From: Pedobacter sp. PAMC26386
GTDB taxonomy: Bacteria > Bacteroidota > Bacteroidia > Sphingobacteriales > Sphingobacteriaceae
DNA: 64,000 bases
Direction: 5' to 3'
Assembly (NCBI GenBank): GCA_014302835.1
Contig: CP060294.1
Span: 496,001-560,000, forward strand
Under the pieces are notes generated by a model, which saw only the letters and a list, made by a program, of their open reading frames with translations, had not been told where the DNA came from and searched no databases. The position numbers and the translations under genes are program-made. Positions 27,937 through 37,437 of the stretch are shown one piece after another (within the stretch, counting starts at the first letter, position 1; the number at the start of each line of letters is the position of its first letter).

Positions 27937-29517
27937 TTATGGCTGATTCCACCAAACAGGCGTTAATAACCTGGTCTTTTCAGAATTATCACCCACATTT
28001 TTTGGATTTCTTGTTGCTTCGTTAGTTTCATAGACCATAGCCTGAATCCATGGATCGGTGTCACTGGAAGAAAAAATGGTCGTATTGATATTAAGCGGTT
28101 TTTTAAGACTTGGACCATATATATCTTTACTATAATCCATCCTGCGCATATCCACCCAAGTTTCATTATTTAAGCATTGTGTAATATATTTCTGGCGGAA
28201 AATATGACTTAATCCTTGAGTCTGGTTGGCAAAATGAGCAGCAAGGCCATCATTAAGCTGTGCCGTCCAGTAGAAATTGATATCTGACGCAGTCACTCCT
28301 AGTTTCCGCATATTAGCTTTAACTCCAGTTTCGTAGTCGGCTAAAGCACCTGCTACATTACCGGAACGTAATTTGGCTTCAGCTTCAATGAGTTTCACTT
28401 CAGAATAAGTGATAAAAGGAAATGGAGAGGTTGTACTTGTATAATATCCACTTTTGCTGAAAGCACCATAATCTGTAAATGCGGTTTTAGTAGCATCACC
28501 ATTAGATCCATCGGCTAATAAACCCTGTCCGCCAGCAAGGGCGCCGCCCGATCTTAGTCCTCTGTATTTTCCATCAGATGCTGCGGGAAGCATAATTTTT
28601 ATAATACGAGGATCCTGGTAAGTACTGTTAGTAACCGGGAAACTGGTCAGCATATTCACAAAGAACTGACTCCACGTAAAGTAGCGGGGGTCTGTTGTAC
28701 TCGTAAAGCCACCCCAGCTTGACCATGGGTTTTGATCTGTGTCCAGTGCACCTGCGATATAATCGAATTGTGCATCCATTCCATCGGCATTGAAAGAGTT
28801 CTCACAAGCCTCAATAATTTTTGCCGGATTATAAAGTGCAGTCTTTTTGGTTAGATGGTTTAGATATCTTGCCTTTAAAGCATAAGCAAACCGTTTCCAT
28901 TTATTAATATCGCCCTGGTACATAATATCTCCATTTTTGGAATTTAAGGTGGCCGTTTTATTAGTTCCGTCAAAAGCAATAACAGCCTCATCCAGTAAAT
29001 TTTGGATGCGCTGATAAGCCATTTGCTGATCGTTAAATGCTGGGACAAGATTAATACCTGAAGCGCCGTTATAAAAATCATCAACTACAATTGATCCGTA
29101 TTGATCTGTTAACATACCCAGATTCAAGGCAAGTAATGTTTTACCAGCACCTGTAAAATGAGGATTCCCTTCAGACTCACCCAGATTGATTAAATCCACG
29201 CAGTTTGGCATCGTATATACATAGGCATTTTGCCAGAAAAAGTAGGAAGCCGTATAACGCCATTGTTCTGCATTTCTGTTGGTGCCTGTGTTGAGTTGTG
29301 TGGTTCCGTATTGTACTAATCCGGCAATTTCTCTCGATCCACGCCACATAGATGCCCCGCTTGTCGTTGTTATAGCACCAACTAAACGATTTGCAGCAGA
29401 AACCGATGTAGGATTATTTGGGTCTGTATTGACGTCCAGATATTTTTTACACGAGGTGTTTAATGTTAAAGCAGCAAGGCTTAAAAATGATATAACTTTT
29501 ATATGTAATGTCTTCAT
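27937..29517 (-). CDS. SusD/RagB-family surface lipoprotein
   Basis: A 526-residue SusD-like nutrient-binding lipoprotein with lipobox NTSC and lipidated Cys23. N-terminal TPR-like helices contain PNNPTSVSAANRLVGAI and the C-terminal half has WTAQLNDGLAAHF and WVDMRRMDYSKD. The style is that of SusD-like family 2 proteins. It is 12 bases downstream of a SusC gene, forming a standard SusCD pair. No glycoside hydrolase, sulfatase or protease is adjacent, so the substrate is unreadable; a peptide or oligosaccharide is possible. Confidence 0.93.
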   Translation of the reverse strand: MKTLHIKVISFLSLAALTLNTSCKKYLDVNTDPNNPTSVSAANRLVGAITTTSGASMWRGSREIAGLVQYGTTQLNTGTNRNAEQWRYTASYFFWQNAYVYTMPNCVDLINLGESEGNPHFTGAGKTLLALNLGMLTDQYGSIVVDDFYNGASGINLVPAFNDQQMAYQRIQNLLDEAVIAFDGTNKTATLNSKNGDIMYQGDINKWKRFAYALKARYLNHLTKKTALYNPAKIIEACENSFNADGMDAQFDYIAGALDTDQNPWSSWGGFTSTTDPRYFTWSQFFVNMLTSFPVTNSTYQDPRIIKIMLPAASDGKYRGLRSGGALAGGQGLLADGSNGDATKTAFTDYGAFSKSGYYTSTTSPFPFITYSEVKLIEAEAKLRSGNVAGALADYETGVKANMRKLGVTASDINFYWTAQLNDGLAAHFANQTQGLSHIFRQKYITQCLNNETWVDMRRMDYSKDIYGPSLKKPLNINTTIFSSSDTDPWIQAMVYETNEATRNPKNVGDNSEKTRLLTPVWWNQP

Positions 29518-29529
29518 GATTGATAAATA

Positions 29530-32500
29530 TTAAAATGATAACCTCAAACCTAAATCAAATCCCTTTGTTGCAGGGATTCCTAAATTGTCAAAACCAAACG
29601 ATCCAGAACCACTTACTCCGGCTCCACTGCCTGAAACTTCTGGGTCTACACCAGAATATTTCGTGATCAGGATTAAATTGCGGCCAGTTAATGATACTTG
29701 TAAATTGGACAGCCCAATCTTCTTGATCATTGGTTTCGGGAAATTATAGCTCACTGTTGCGTAGCGTAAACGATACCAGCTGCCATCTTCTACAAAATCA
29801 TATCCTTGTTTAGCATACAATGACTGATAGTAGTTCTGATCTAATTTTACACTTTTTGTATTTGGAAGACCTGTAGATTCTATAATTCCATCAAAGACTT
29901 TTGTGCCCCGGTCTATTGTCTTTTTGCTTGTGCCAGAATAAACCATCGCATTCTCAGTATTGTTGAAAATATCACCACCTCGTCTAATGTCTATCATAAA
30001 TGATAATGACAGGTTCTTATAGGTGAAAGTATTGGTGATACCAGCTGTGAAATCTGGATTCCGGTCTCCAATTACACTCAAAGCAGGAGCTATTTGCGGA
30101 TAACCATTATTATCCAATAATAACTTTCCACTACTATTGGTTTTCCATACCATACCATTGATTCCGAAAAGGGAACCATTTAGAAATGCTGCTGCCTGTG
30201 CTACATTTGCGCCTCCGGCAGCTACCCAGGCATCAGATAATTCAATTCTATCTAATTCGCCGGGTAGTGATTTTACGATTGATTTATTCTTTGCAAAATT
30301 GATGTCAACTGACCATTTGAAATCCTGATGAACAATTGGCTGGATATTTAATATGGCTTCAACTCCGCGGCTATTGATAGATCCACCATTTAAATAAGCC
30401 AGAAATGCACCGGATGATGGGGGAGTGCGCGTCGCAAGAATCTGATTGTCAGAAGTAGAATTGTAATAAGTCACATCCAAACCGATCCTGTTTTTGAAAA
30501 ACCTGATGTCCATACCCAGTTCAAAAGAGTTAGTGAATTCTGGTTCAAGTAATGGATTCCCGTAATAGGCACCCGAGTTGATGATAAATCCTCTGGGATT
30601 AATAGTTGAGCTGTTCGTTGTTGTTCCCAATGTAGTGGCCAGTACATAGGGTGGTGCATCTTTACCAACCCTGGCCCATGAGGCCCTGAATTTTCCAAAA
30701 GAGAAGGTCTTGTCATCAGATTTAATCCCCATTTCTTTTAATATTTCAGAGAATAGGATAGAAGTGCTCACAGCCGGATAAAAGAAAGAACGCGCATCTT
30801 TACGGACGGTGGAAGACCAGTCATTACGACCACGGACATTTAAATAAACAAGATTTTTATAATCTAAATTCAGATCTCCAAAAAGGCCCGTTATTCTTCT
30901 TTTGGAAGTATTAATGATGCTTGTTCTGGAAGTTGGTAAAGTATTGTTTAACGAAGTAAATGTAGGGTCAATGAAACCTAATCCAGTAGTGGTTACCCCT
31001 TCATACGAATTAGATTCAAGATTATGGCCAAGAGTCAGGTTGGTATTAAAATCATTCCAAAAGGTTTTCTTTCCTGTAACTAGTAAAGTTGAAGTCGTTA
31101 TCTGGTTGTTAGAGGCCACTTCAGCGATGGCTCCTTTTTCTTCACCTACAACAGTTGTTCCTGCTCCTCTGATACTTTTAAATTTCTCATTATAGAAATC
31201 AGTACCTAAACGGTAAGTCACATTCATAAAAGGAAATGGATCATATACTATATTTCCATTTGCAATAACCCTGTTTACTTTGTCGGTAACAGGCTTGTAA
31301 TTTCTACTCCAATACGGATTATCTATTCCGGTAAGTGTCCGCTGGCTTCCGTCTGTATTTAAATAATTACGCATATCGTCGCTTGTTGGCCAGAGAGCTC
31401 CCCCCATTACCCCGTTGCCGCTTCCCTGTAATACATATTTCCGGTTAGACTCTACATAGTTTATAGTGCCACCAACTTTCAGTCTATCTGAAATTCTGGT
31501 GTCACCACTAATCCGGAATGATTTACGGGTGAAGCTGGTGTTTTCTACAATCCCTTTCTGATCCAGTAAACCTGCTGAAGCATAAACTGTTGTTTTTTCG
31601 TTGCCGCCGCTCGCAGAGACATCATGAGTTTGTGAAAAACCATTTTTAAAGAAATTGCCCAGATTATTATAAACAGGATCTCCGGGGTTTAATAAAGAAC
31701 CCCAGGAACCAGTGGCCACTGCATTGGATACCCCTTGTTCTCCCTGTTTAAAAACAGATTGATACGCTGGTAATTTATTAATCTGGTCAAAAGAGAAGTT
31801 ATTAGAATAGGTTATTTTACCTGCTCCGGAAACACCCTTTTTTGTGGTAATTACAATTGCACCTGAAGCAGCTCTTAAGCCATATAATCCTGCTGCTGCG
31901 GGGCCTTTTAATACAGTAATACTCTCAATGTCCTCTGGATTAATATCTATTGCTCTATTCGAAGCCGGTGCTACACTAGCCACTAATCCACCCTGAGAAA
32001 CAGGTGTACTATTGTCAATTGGAATACCATCTACAATAAAAAGCGGCTGATTATTTCCACTCAATGAAGATCCGCCCCGAATATTGATGCTTGCAGAAGA
32101 ACCAGGCGCACCACTTGAATTATTGATTTGTACCCCCGCAACTTTTCCCTGAAGGGCGTTTACAATATTGGCCTGATTAGATTCAACGATTTCTTTTGCT
32201 TTTACATTTTGTGTTGCGTAACCCAACCCGCGAACTTGTTGTTTGACACCAAATGCAGTAACAGCAACTTCATTTAGCCCTTTTGAATCCTGTTTAAGAC
32301 TAATATTTAGGGTTGTTGCCGCTCCTATTACCTGTTCCTGGTTAATGGAACCAATAAAAGAGAAGACCAGAATTTGTCCGGTTCTGGCTTTGATGGAATA
32401 ATTTCCATTTTTGCTTGTCATGACTCCAGACGGTGTCCCTTTGATTTTAACGGTCACTCCAGGAAGTGGTAGTCCATCTTCTGCTGAAGTCACTTTTCCG

Positions 32501-32580
32501 TTTATTGTCTTTTCCTGTGCCATGGTATGGAAGGATAGGAGTAAAACAGAAATGAAGAGTAAGAGTAGATTTTTTTTCAT
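29530..32580 (-). CDS. SusC/RagA-family TonB-linked outer-membrane transporter
   Basis: A 1016-residue SusC-type transporter. Signal peptide FHTMAQ; CarboxypepD-reg-like domain with GLPLPGVTVKIKGTPSGVMT; the plug carries the Bacteroidota signatures PLFIVDGIPI and INPEDIESITVLKGPAAAGLYG; the barrel ends GFDLGLRLSF. It pairs with the SusD gene 12 bases downstream. No anti-sigma/ECF sigma pair or SusR is adjacent, so regulation is not visible. Confidence 0.95.
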   Translation of the reverse strand: MKKNLLLLFISVLLLSFHTMAQEKTINGKVTSAEDGLPLPGVTVKIKGTPSGVMTSKNGNYSIKARTGQILVFSFIGSINQEQVIGAATTLNISLKQDSKGLNEVAVTAFGVKQQVRGLGYATQNVKAKEIVESNQANIVNALQGKVAGVQINNSSGAPGSSASINIRGGSSLSGNNQPLFIVDGIPIDNSTPVSQGGLVASVAPASNRAIDINPEDIESITVLKGPAAAGLYGLRAASGAIVITTKKGVSGAGKITYSNNFSFDQINKLPAYQSVFKQGEQGVSNAVATGSWGSLLNPGDPVYNNLGNFFKNGFSQTHDVSASGGNEKTTVYASAGLLDQKGIVENTSFTRKSFRISGDTRISDRLKVGGTINYVESNRKYVLQGSGNGVMGGALWPTSDDMRNYLNTDGSQRTLTGIDNPYWSRNYKPVTDKVNRVIANGNIVYDPFPFMNVTYRLGTDFYNEKFKSIRGAGTTVVGEEKGAIAEVASNNQITTSTLLVTGKKTFWNDFNTNLTLGHNLESNSYEGVTTTGLGFIDPTFTSLNNTLPTSRTSIINTSKRRITGLFGDLNLDYKNLVYLNVRGRNDWSSTVRKDARSFFYPAVSTSILFSEILKEMGIKSDDKTFSFGKFRASWARVGKDAPPYVLATTLGTTTNSSTINPRGFIINSGAYYGNPLLEPEFTNSFELGMDIRFFKNRIGLDVTYYNSTSDNQILATRTPPSSGAFLAYLNGGSINSRGVEAILNIQPIVHQDFKWSVDINFAKNKSIVKSLPGELDRIELSDAWVAAGGANVAQAAAFLNGSLFGINGMVWKTNSSGKLLLDNNGYPQIAPALSVIGDRNPDFTAGITNTFTYKNLSLSFMIDIRRGGDIFNNTENAMVYSGTSKKTIDRGTKVFDGIIESTGLPNTKSVKLDQNYYQSLYAKQGYDFVEDGSWYRLRYATVSYNFPKPMIKKIGLSNLQVSLTGRNLILITKYSGVDPEVSGSGAGVSGSGSFGFDNLGIPATKGFDLGLRLSF

Positions 32581-32711
32581 TTTCTATTGATTTAAGTTGA
32601 TTTTCAGGTTAATAGTTGATGTAAAATAAGAAAATTTTCTTTTGCAAGATTCTGCTGACATACTGTTGTCATCTATCGCTTTTACCTTTATATAAACCAA
32701 AAAGAAAAGCT

Positions 32712-33239
32712 ATGTTACAAGAAAAATCAATTACAGAAACAGTAGAGTCGTCGTTAGTAGTTTTAATGAAAAACTATGTAAATTATAATCTTTGGGCAAA
32801 TACAACCCTTGTTAATTGGCTTAAAACAAAGACAGAGGATTTGATAGAGCAGATGATTCCCTCAAGTTTTCCAAGTATAAAATTGACATTAGTTCATATC
32901 AATGCCACAGAAAATTACTGGCTTTCTATTCTGAATAAAAGTAAATATGAAATGATTGATAAGGCTAACGAGCCCCTTGAAGATATATATGGTGATTTTC
33001 TGAAAAGTTCGGCGGCACTAGCCGATTTTGTGAATACAATGGAGATGGGAGATTTACAGGGTAATACACTGATTATCAGTCCTTGGTTTCAATGTGATCT
33101 TCAGAATTTTGACTATATCATGCAGGTGGCCAATCATAGTACTTATCATCGTGGCCAGATTGTTACCATTGGCCGTAATTTGGGATTTACGGATGCACCA
33201 ATGACCGATTATAATTTTTATAACGTACATGGTAAATAA
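32712..33239 (+). CDS. DinB-family protein
   Basis: A 175-residue four-helix DinB-fold protein. Possible metal-binding histidines occur in LVHINATENYW and in NHSTYHRGQIVTIGRNLGF, the classic C-terminal DinB motif H-x3-HRGQ. DinB proteins are thiol-dependent transferases or damage-inducible proteins of uncertain substrate. It is divergent from the SusC gene and ends just before a bidirectional terminator. Confidence 0.88.
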   Translation: MLQEKSITETVESSLVVLMKNYVNYNLWANTTLVNWLKTKTEDLIEQMIPSSFPSIKLTLVHINATENYWLSILNKSKYEMIDKANEPLEDIYGDFLKSSAALADFVNTMEMGDLQGNTLIISPWFQCDLQNFDYIMQVANHSTYHRGQIVTIGRNLGFTDAPMTDYNFYNVHGK

Positions 33240-33240
33240 T

Positions 33241-33282
33241 ATAAATTGCAGAACGGATATTTTTATCCGTTCTGCAATTTAT
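33241..33282. terminator. bidirectional intrinsic terminator
   Basis: A long hairpin (AAATTGCAGAACGGATA / TATCCGTTCTGCAATTT, loop TTTT) lies exactly between the convergent DinB and UBP-finger genes and is flanked by AT-rich tails on both sides. Confidence 0.85.
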
Positions 33283-33285
33283 ATT

Positions 33286-33558
33286 TTAATATTCTACAAA
33301 TACTTCATCGGGATAACACCATAACCAGCGTTCACCTGGTTCAGCAGATGATATAACCGGATGTTTAGAGTGTTGATAGTGTTTTGTCATATGTTTTTGC
33401 GGTGAATCATCACAACAAAGAGTTAGTCCGCATGTCTGACAGGTACGTAAGTGCATCCACTCCGTATTTTGTTTTATACATTCTTCACAAACATAATCTT
33501 TACTTGATTTGACTTCTTTGATAGCAGTGATATGGCTGCAAAGCTCTTGTTCATCCAT
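33286..33558 (-). CDS. UBP-type zinc-finger protein
   Basis: A 90-residue protein consisting almost only of a ZnF-UBP domain. Ordered ligands are visible: CSH near the start, CEEC, CQTCG, LCC, HMTKHYQHSKHPV, and the closing aromatic WLWCYPDEVFVEY. In eukaryotes this fold binds the C-terminus of ubiquitin; bacterial stand-alone versions exist with unknown partners. It is convergent with the DinB gene. Confidence 0.9.
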   Translation of the reverse strand: MDEQELCSHITAIKEVKSSKDYVCEECIKQNTEWMHLRTCQTCGLTLCCDDSPQKHMTKHYQHSKHPVISSAEPGERWLWCYPDEVFVEY

Positions 33559-33630
33559 TTCTTTGTATTTATGTTATTTAAATATATTAATATTTATGAA
33601 GCCGCCATTATCAGGAGTTTGAAATTTTCT

Positions 33631-34254
33631 CTATTTATAGTACAATCTTGCACTTTTAAACATGCGTCCGCTATCATTAGAGAAGTTTGTTCTGCTATGA
33701 ACAATACGATGGTTATTGATGACTAAAAAATCTCCTTCATTCAGGACATGTTGTTCACCGATTTCGTTGATAATGTCTTCCAGTTTTTTGAGTACATCTT
33801 TAGCAATATGTAGTAATGTAGTGGTGTTAATATTTTCTCCATTATACCGAAGCTGATGATGATTTTCATGTTTTGTAAGCACAGCTGCTTTGCCGGAGCT
33901 AAATTCAAAGATAGGAGAACTTAGGATGTCTATATCTATATCAGACAGTTTGGCTAGTATTTTATCCACGTTACACAGCACAGCGCTACCGTTTTCTGTC
34001 GTGTCTGAATTCAAACATAAGTGCGCGATTACGTCATGCGTATAACTGTCCTCGCTCGATACATCAAAATACTGCTCCGTAATAGGTGAGCCGACTTTGT
34101 CACAGATCGATTTAAAAAGATCAAGTGAATTTATAGGAGCATTTTTAATGATACAGCCGAAATCGTTTTTATGTAGACTCTCTGATACTGATGTTGAAAT
34201 GGCTTTGACATGTTTGTTTTGAAGTTTCTCATTTTGTAGGTCGATGATATGCAT
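33631..34254 (-). CDS. TauD/clavaminate-synthase-like protein, probably missing the HxD motif
   Basis: A 207-residue protein whose C-terminal half resembles Fe(II)/2-oxoglutarate oxygenases of the clavaminate synthase or asparagine oxygenase type. The segment EGDFLVINNHRIVHSRTNF followed by RMFKSARLYYK matches the distal-His and 2-oxoglutarate-Arg region, and HLCLNSDTTENGSAVLCNV matches the core strand pair. The first iron motif H-x-D/E is not evident; the nearest candidates are in EDSYTHDVIAH. The protein is also 70 or more residues shorter than usual. It may be a divergent or inactive member. Confidence 0.6.
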   Translation of the reverse strand: MHIIDLQNEKLQNKHVKAISTSVSESLHKNDFGCIIKNAPINSLDLFKSICDKVGSPITEQYFDVSSEDSYTHDVIAHLCLNSDTTENGSAVLCNVDKILAKLSDIDIDILSSPIFEFSSGKAAVLTKHENHHQLRYNGENINTTTLLHIAKDVLKKLEDIINEIGEQHVLNEGDFLVINNHRIVHSRTNFSNDSGRMFKSARLYYK

Positions 34255-34577
34255 GATGGTAGATTTAATAAATAGGTGCGGAAATAAAAAGATAAACTTT
34301 GTTTAAATCATTGAAATAGTTTAAATAACTATAAAAGAGTGGTTTAAGAGGTTGTTGTTCATAGATTGAACCTTCTGTGCAAGATTAATTACTATTTTTT
34401 GATATTCCAAAAATATTTCACCTATTAGTGAATAATAACAATAATAACTGATTGCGAAGATCCTATGGTACGAATGTTTAATTGATTCTATAGAACTTAT
34501 AATGGGTAATAATGCCGATGATTTAGATAAGAAAAAGGTGGTTGGAGAGAAGGGTAGAGGTGGGCTGATTACCTCTG
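34255..34577. other. intergenic region without recognisable features
   Basis: An AT-rich 323-base spacer between two minus-strand genes. I see no ORF with coding character, no strong hairpin and no clear promoter. Confidence 0.5.
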
Positions 34578-35252
34578 TTATAAGTCTTTCTTTTGTTTTT
34601 TAGCTTCAGAATAACTCCATTCCACCACCTGTTTAAGGCTTTTAATTATTCTTTGCTGGCCGTCAGATTCATTGATGTCGATGCCGCAAAAAGTACTTCC
34701 ATTGGACTTTGCATGTAAAACGAGATAATAGATTCCTCCAATTAACAGTGCTTGAATCGCTCTGATATCCACATCCGTATTTTCAAAATGCGGGTCTGTT
34801 AACTTAAAAAGTTCATTGCCTAAAACTTCTCTAGCATCAGCGATCTCCCGCATTAATTCATTTTTTTCGCTAATCTCCCATAGAATGACTTTTTGCATTT
34901 CTTCGGCTTCCAGGAAAAAATTAAACTGATCTACGAGTATTTTACTAGCAAGGTCTTTTCCGAAATTACCCTGATGTTCTTCAATTAATATTTGTATACC
35001 TTCGGTAAAGGTACTCCAATAGTCTTTCTGCCTGATATATGCTTCCACAAGTTTATCAACACTTTCAAAATAAAGATAAATCAGTTTCTTATCAGCCTTG
35101 GCTTTAGCAGCAATATTATTAACTCCTAATCCTTTGTAGCCTTCGGTTCTTATGATTTCACCGACTGCATTAAGCAATTTTAGCCTGGTTTTTTCCTTAT
35201 TTCTTATCGGTCCTTCCGTAACTTTTCTGACCATTCTATACTCCTTGTCCAA
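34578..35252 (-). CDS. TetR-family transcriptional regulator
   Basis: A 224-residue regulator with an N-terminal TetR helix-turn-helix (KTRLKLLNAVGEIIRTEGYKGLGVNNIAAKAKADKKLIYLYFESVDKLV, residues 19-68) and an all-helical C-terminal ligand domain. Its start overlaps the end of the alpha-oxoamine synthase gene by 17 bases, so the two are co-translated. The regulator very likely controls this operon. A perfect palindrome at 36565-36578 upstream of the first gene is a candidate binding site. Confidence 0.9.
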   Translation of the reverse strand: MDKEYRMVRKVTEGPIRNKEKTRLKLLNAVGEIIRTEGYKGLGVNNIAAKAKADKKLIYLYFESVDKLVEAYIRQKDYWSTFTEGIQILIEEHQGNFGKDLASKILVDQFNFFLEAEEMQKVILWEISEKNELMREIADAREVLGNELFKLTDPHFENTDVDIRAIQALLIGGIYYLVLHAKSNGSTFCGIDINESDGQQRIIKSLKQVVEWSYSEAKKQKKDL

Positions 35253-36498
35253 CTATATCAAGTTTTTGGTTTACATATTCAAACGCGTTCAGGGCTTTAT
35301 CTAATTGATCCTTTGTATGTGTTGCCATCAAGCTCATACGAATTCTTGCATCTTTTTTTGCGACAGCAGGGTACAATATTGGGTTAGTATAAATACCTGC
35401 TTTTAACAATAACTTACCTGCATCACCTGTTTTGTGCGGATCTCCGATTTTAACAGGCACAATTGCGGATTCAGAGTTACCAATATCCAATCCCATATCA
35501 ATTAATCCTTTCTTAAAATAATTGATATTTTCCCATAATTTTAATTGCCATTGAGGCTCTTCATCAATTAGTTCAATAGCCTTAATAATACCCGCTGCTG
35601 CAGGTGTGCTCGTGGCTGAAAAAATCTGTTGTCTAGACTGGAATTTGAGAAAGTTAATCAATTTGGGATTTGCAATCACATAACCACCAATATTTGCAAA
35701 TGTTTTACTAAACGTTCCCGAAATAAGATCCACCTCATGCAGTAAACCGCAAAGCTCTAATGCTCCTCTTCCTGTTGCTCCTAAAATACCAATCCCATGT
35801 GCATCATCTACCATTATATACGCTCCATAGTGCCTTGCTAGCTCAATAATTTTCTTCAATGGCGCAAGATCACCGTCTTGGGAATAAACCCCATCAACAA
35901 TTACCAGTTTAGTTCTGTATTTATCTTTAGCATCCCTCAATATTCGTTCCAGAGACTCGATATGGTTGTGGAGAAATGTTTTAGTATTGGTTAATATGCA
36001 ACCTTCATACACGCTGGTATGTACCGCCATATCTACAATTGCTAAATCTTCTTTTTGCATCAGACTCATTAGTGTTGCGCTATTTGCCGTGTAGCCAGTA
36101 GTGTAAATTACTGATGAATCTTTGCTGCGTTTGAAAAAGCTTGCGATTTTCTCTTCCAGAACTTCATGATAAGAGAAGTGTCCGCCTATTAAAGGAGATG
36201 CCCCGGCTCCGGTACCAAACTCCATTATGCCTTGCATTGCGGCAGATTTTACTTTTGGATGCTGTGTAAAGCCCAGGTAATCATTTGATACAAAACTTAC
36301 ATAATTATAGCCGTTCTGGTGTATAGAAGTTTTGACAAGCATCTCCGGGCCGCAGCCACTGAAATTTTGTAAACGATAGTTCATATGACCGTTATCCTTC
36401 ATATACTGTAAGAAATTACCAAAAACTTCTGCTCTGTCATAGATGTCATGACCTTCTATATTCTCGAAATTTTTAAATGTAGCCGTTGCAAAGTCCAT
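35236..36498 (-). CDS. alpha-oxoamine synthase (AONS/SPT-like PLP enzyme)
   Basis: A 420-residue fold-type I PLP enzyme that would condense an amino acid with an acyl thioester. Visible motifs are the PLP aspartate/histidine segment VDDAHGIGILG (residues 230-240) and the Schiff-base lysine in SGTFSKTFANIGGY at K265. The FSK-x3-NIGG form resembles serine palmitoyltransferase and CqsA-like enzymes more than biotin-pathway BioF. An extra N-terminal 50 residues (MNYRLQNFSGCGPEM) precede the core. There is no biotin gene nearby; instead a TetR gene overlaps its 3' end. A role in sphingolipid, sulfonolipid or ketone-signal synthesis is possible but unproven. Confidence 0.85.
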   Translation of the reverse strand: MDFATATFKNFENIEGHDIYDRAEVFGNFLQYMKDNGHMNYRLQNFSGCGPEMLVKTSIHQNGYNYVSFVSNDYLGFTQHPKVKSAAMQGIMEFGTGAGASPLIGGHFSYHEVLEEKIASFFKRSKDSSVIYTTGYTANSATLMSLMQKEDLAIVDMAVHTSVYEGCILTNTKTFLHNHIESLERILRDAKDKYRTKLVIVDGVYSQDGDLAPLKKIIELARHYGAYIMVDDAHGIGILGATGRGALELCGLLHEVDLISGTFSKTFANIGGYVIANPKLINFLKFQSRQQIFSATSTPAAAGIIKAIELIDEEPQWQLKLWENINYFKKGLIDMGLDIGNSESAIVPVKIGDPHKTGDAGKLLLKAGIYTNPILYPAVAKKDARIRMSLMATHTKDQLDKALNAFEYVNQKLDIVGQGV

Positions 36499-36564
36499 TT
36501 TCAGGGTATTTTAGGTAGAGGTATGGAAGAAAATAATACAACGCAATTGTAGGTAATGTTGGTT

Positions 36565-36578
36565 ATATTTGCAAATAT
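36565..36578. promoter_or_regulatory. 14-bp perfect palindrome, candidate TetR operator
   Basis: ATATTTGCAAATAT is fully self-complementary and lies 67 bases upstream of the alpha-oxoamine synthase start, whose operon ends with a TetR gene. Autoregulation through this site is inferred from position. Confidence 0.4.
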
Positions 36579-36724
36579 TTTTCATTAAATGATTATTTGG
36601 CGCTGTTCGTTTAAATTTTAACTTAAATACTGTCTCTTTTTAATTTAATAATTACTTTTTGTCTGTTGTTGTTTTTTTCTTTACGTCAGCTAATAGGCCA
36701 TGTTTATAGTGAGTTAATTATTGT

Positions 36725-36756
36725 TTTGTTAAAAGGATGATTTCATTCTATATTTG
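36725..36756 (+). promoter_or_regulatory. Bacteroidetes-type promoter
   Basis: TTTG at 36725-36728 and TATATTTG at 36749-36756 match the -33 and -7 consensus elements with a 20-base spacer. They lie 54 bases upstream of the start codon at 36810. Confidence 0.6.
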
Positions 36757-36809
36757 CTTCGGGAAAGCTACTTGATACCGGTAAAATTAAAATTATCAAC
36801 ATAAAATAG

Positions 36810-37418
36810 ATGAGTACACTTCGGCAAATACTTTCCAGAAAAACAGATAAAGAATTGTTGTTTTATGTTCATAACGTTGATAAGCATATCGATGAAGCGG
36901 TATCACTTGCACTTGCTGAATTACAGAAAAGGAATGTTGAACTGGCCGAGAATATAGAAGAGGATATCAAAAATCAGGTTGGTGCAAGGGCAATAAGGCA
37001 ACTGGAAGGAGAGAAAAACGTATGGACAGGAGATATGGAAGAGTATCTAGGTGCTCCAGAATATTATTCTCAAAAAGCTATTTATATTTTTTCGATGTTA
37101 TTTTCAGTTTTATTAGGTTCATTTATGCTGGCGGTGAATTGTAGAGCTGCAGGCAGAAAAATGTGGCCAGTAATTTTGTTCGGTGTCTTGTATACAACAT
37201 TCATTTTGGATTTTTCAGAATATTTGCCATGGACTAGCACCGCTTATCTTTATGTAGTTAACATCGCAATATCATTAACTATGTATGAATTGTTTTGGAA
37301 CAGATATCTTGAGGGGAATGTTAAGTATAGAACTAATCCTATATTGATACCGCTGATCATTGGATTAGCAATGACTATTCCATCTGCGATTATAACATAT
37401 CAGGCTATTCATAAATAA
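36810..37418 (+). CDS. membrane protein of unknown function
   Basis: A 202-residue protein. A soluble, charged N-terminal part (residues 1-90, with KTDKELLFYVHNVDKHIDEAVSLALAELQKRNVEL) is followed by four hydrophobic helices (about 92-110, 118-134, 143-160, 178-198). I do not recognise the family. The N-terminal segment resembles the short helical repeat seen in Bacteroidota proteins of the rhomboid/DUF type but is not diagnostic. It has its own strong promoter. Confidence 0.7.
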   Translation: MSTLRQILSRKTDKELLFYVHNVDKHIDEAVSLALAELQKRNVELAENIEEDIKNQVGARAIRQLEGEKNVWTGDMEEYLGAPEYYSQKAIYIFSMLFSVLLGSFMLAVNCRAAGRKMWPVILFGVLYTTFILDFSEYLPWTSTAYLYVVNIAISLTMYELFWNRYLEGNVKYRTNPILIPLIIGLAMTIPSAIITYQAIHK

Positions 37419-37437
37419 TTACATAGAACAATAACAA

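Larger units (their letters stand above)
36499..36809. other. intergenic region with divergent promoters
   Basis: A 311-base AT-rich spacer between divergent genes. It holds a perfect palindrome (36565-36578) and a good promoter for the rightward gene (36725-36756), both listed separately. Nothing else is recognisable. Confidence 0.5.
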
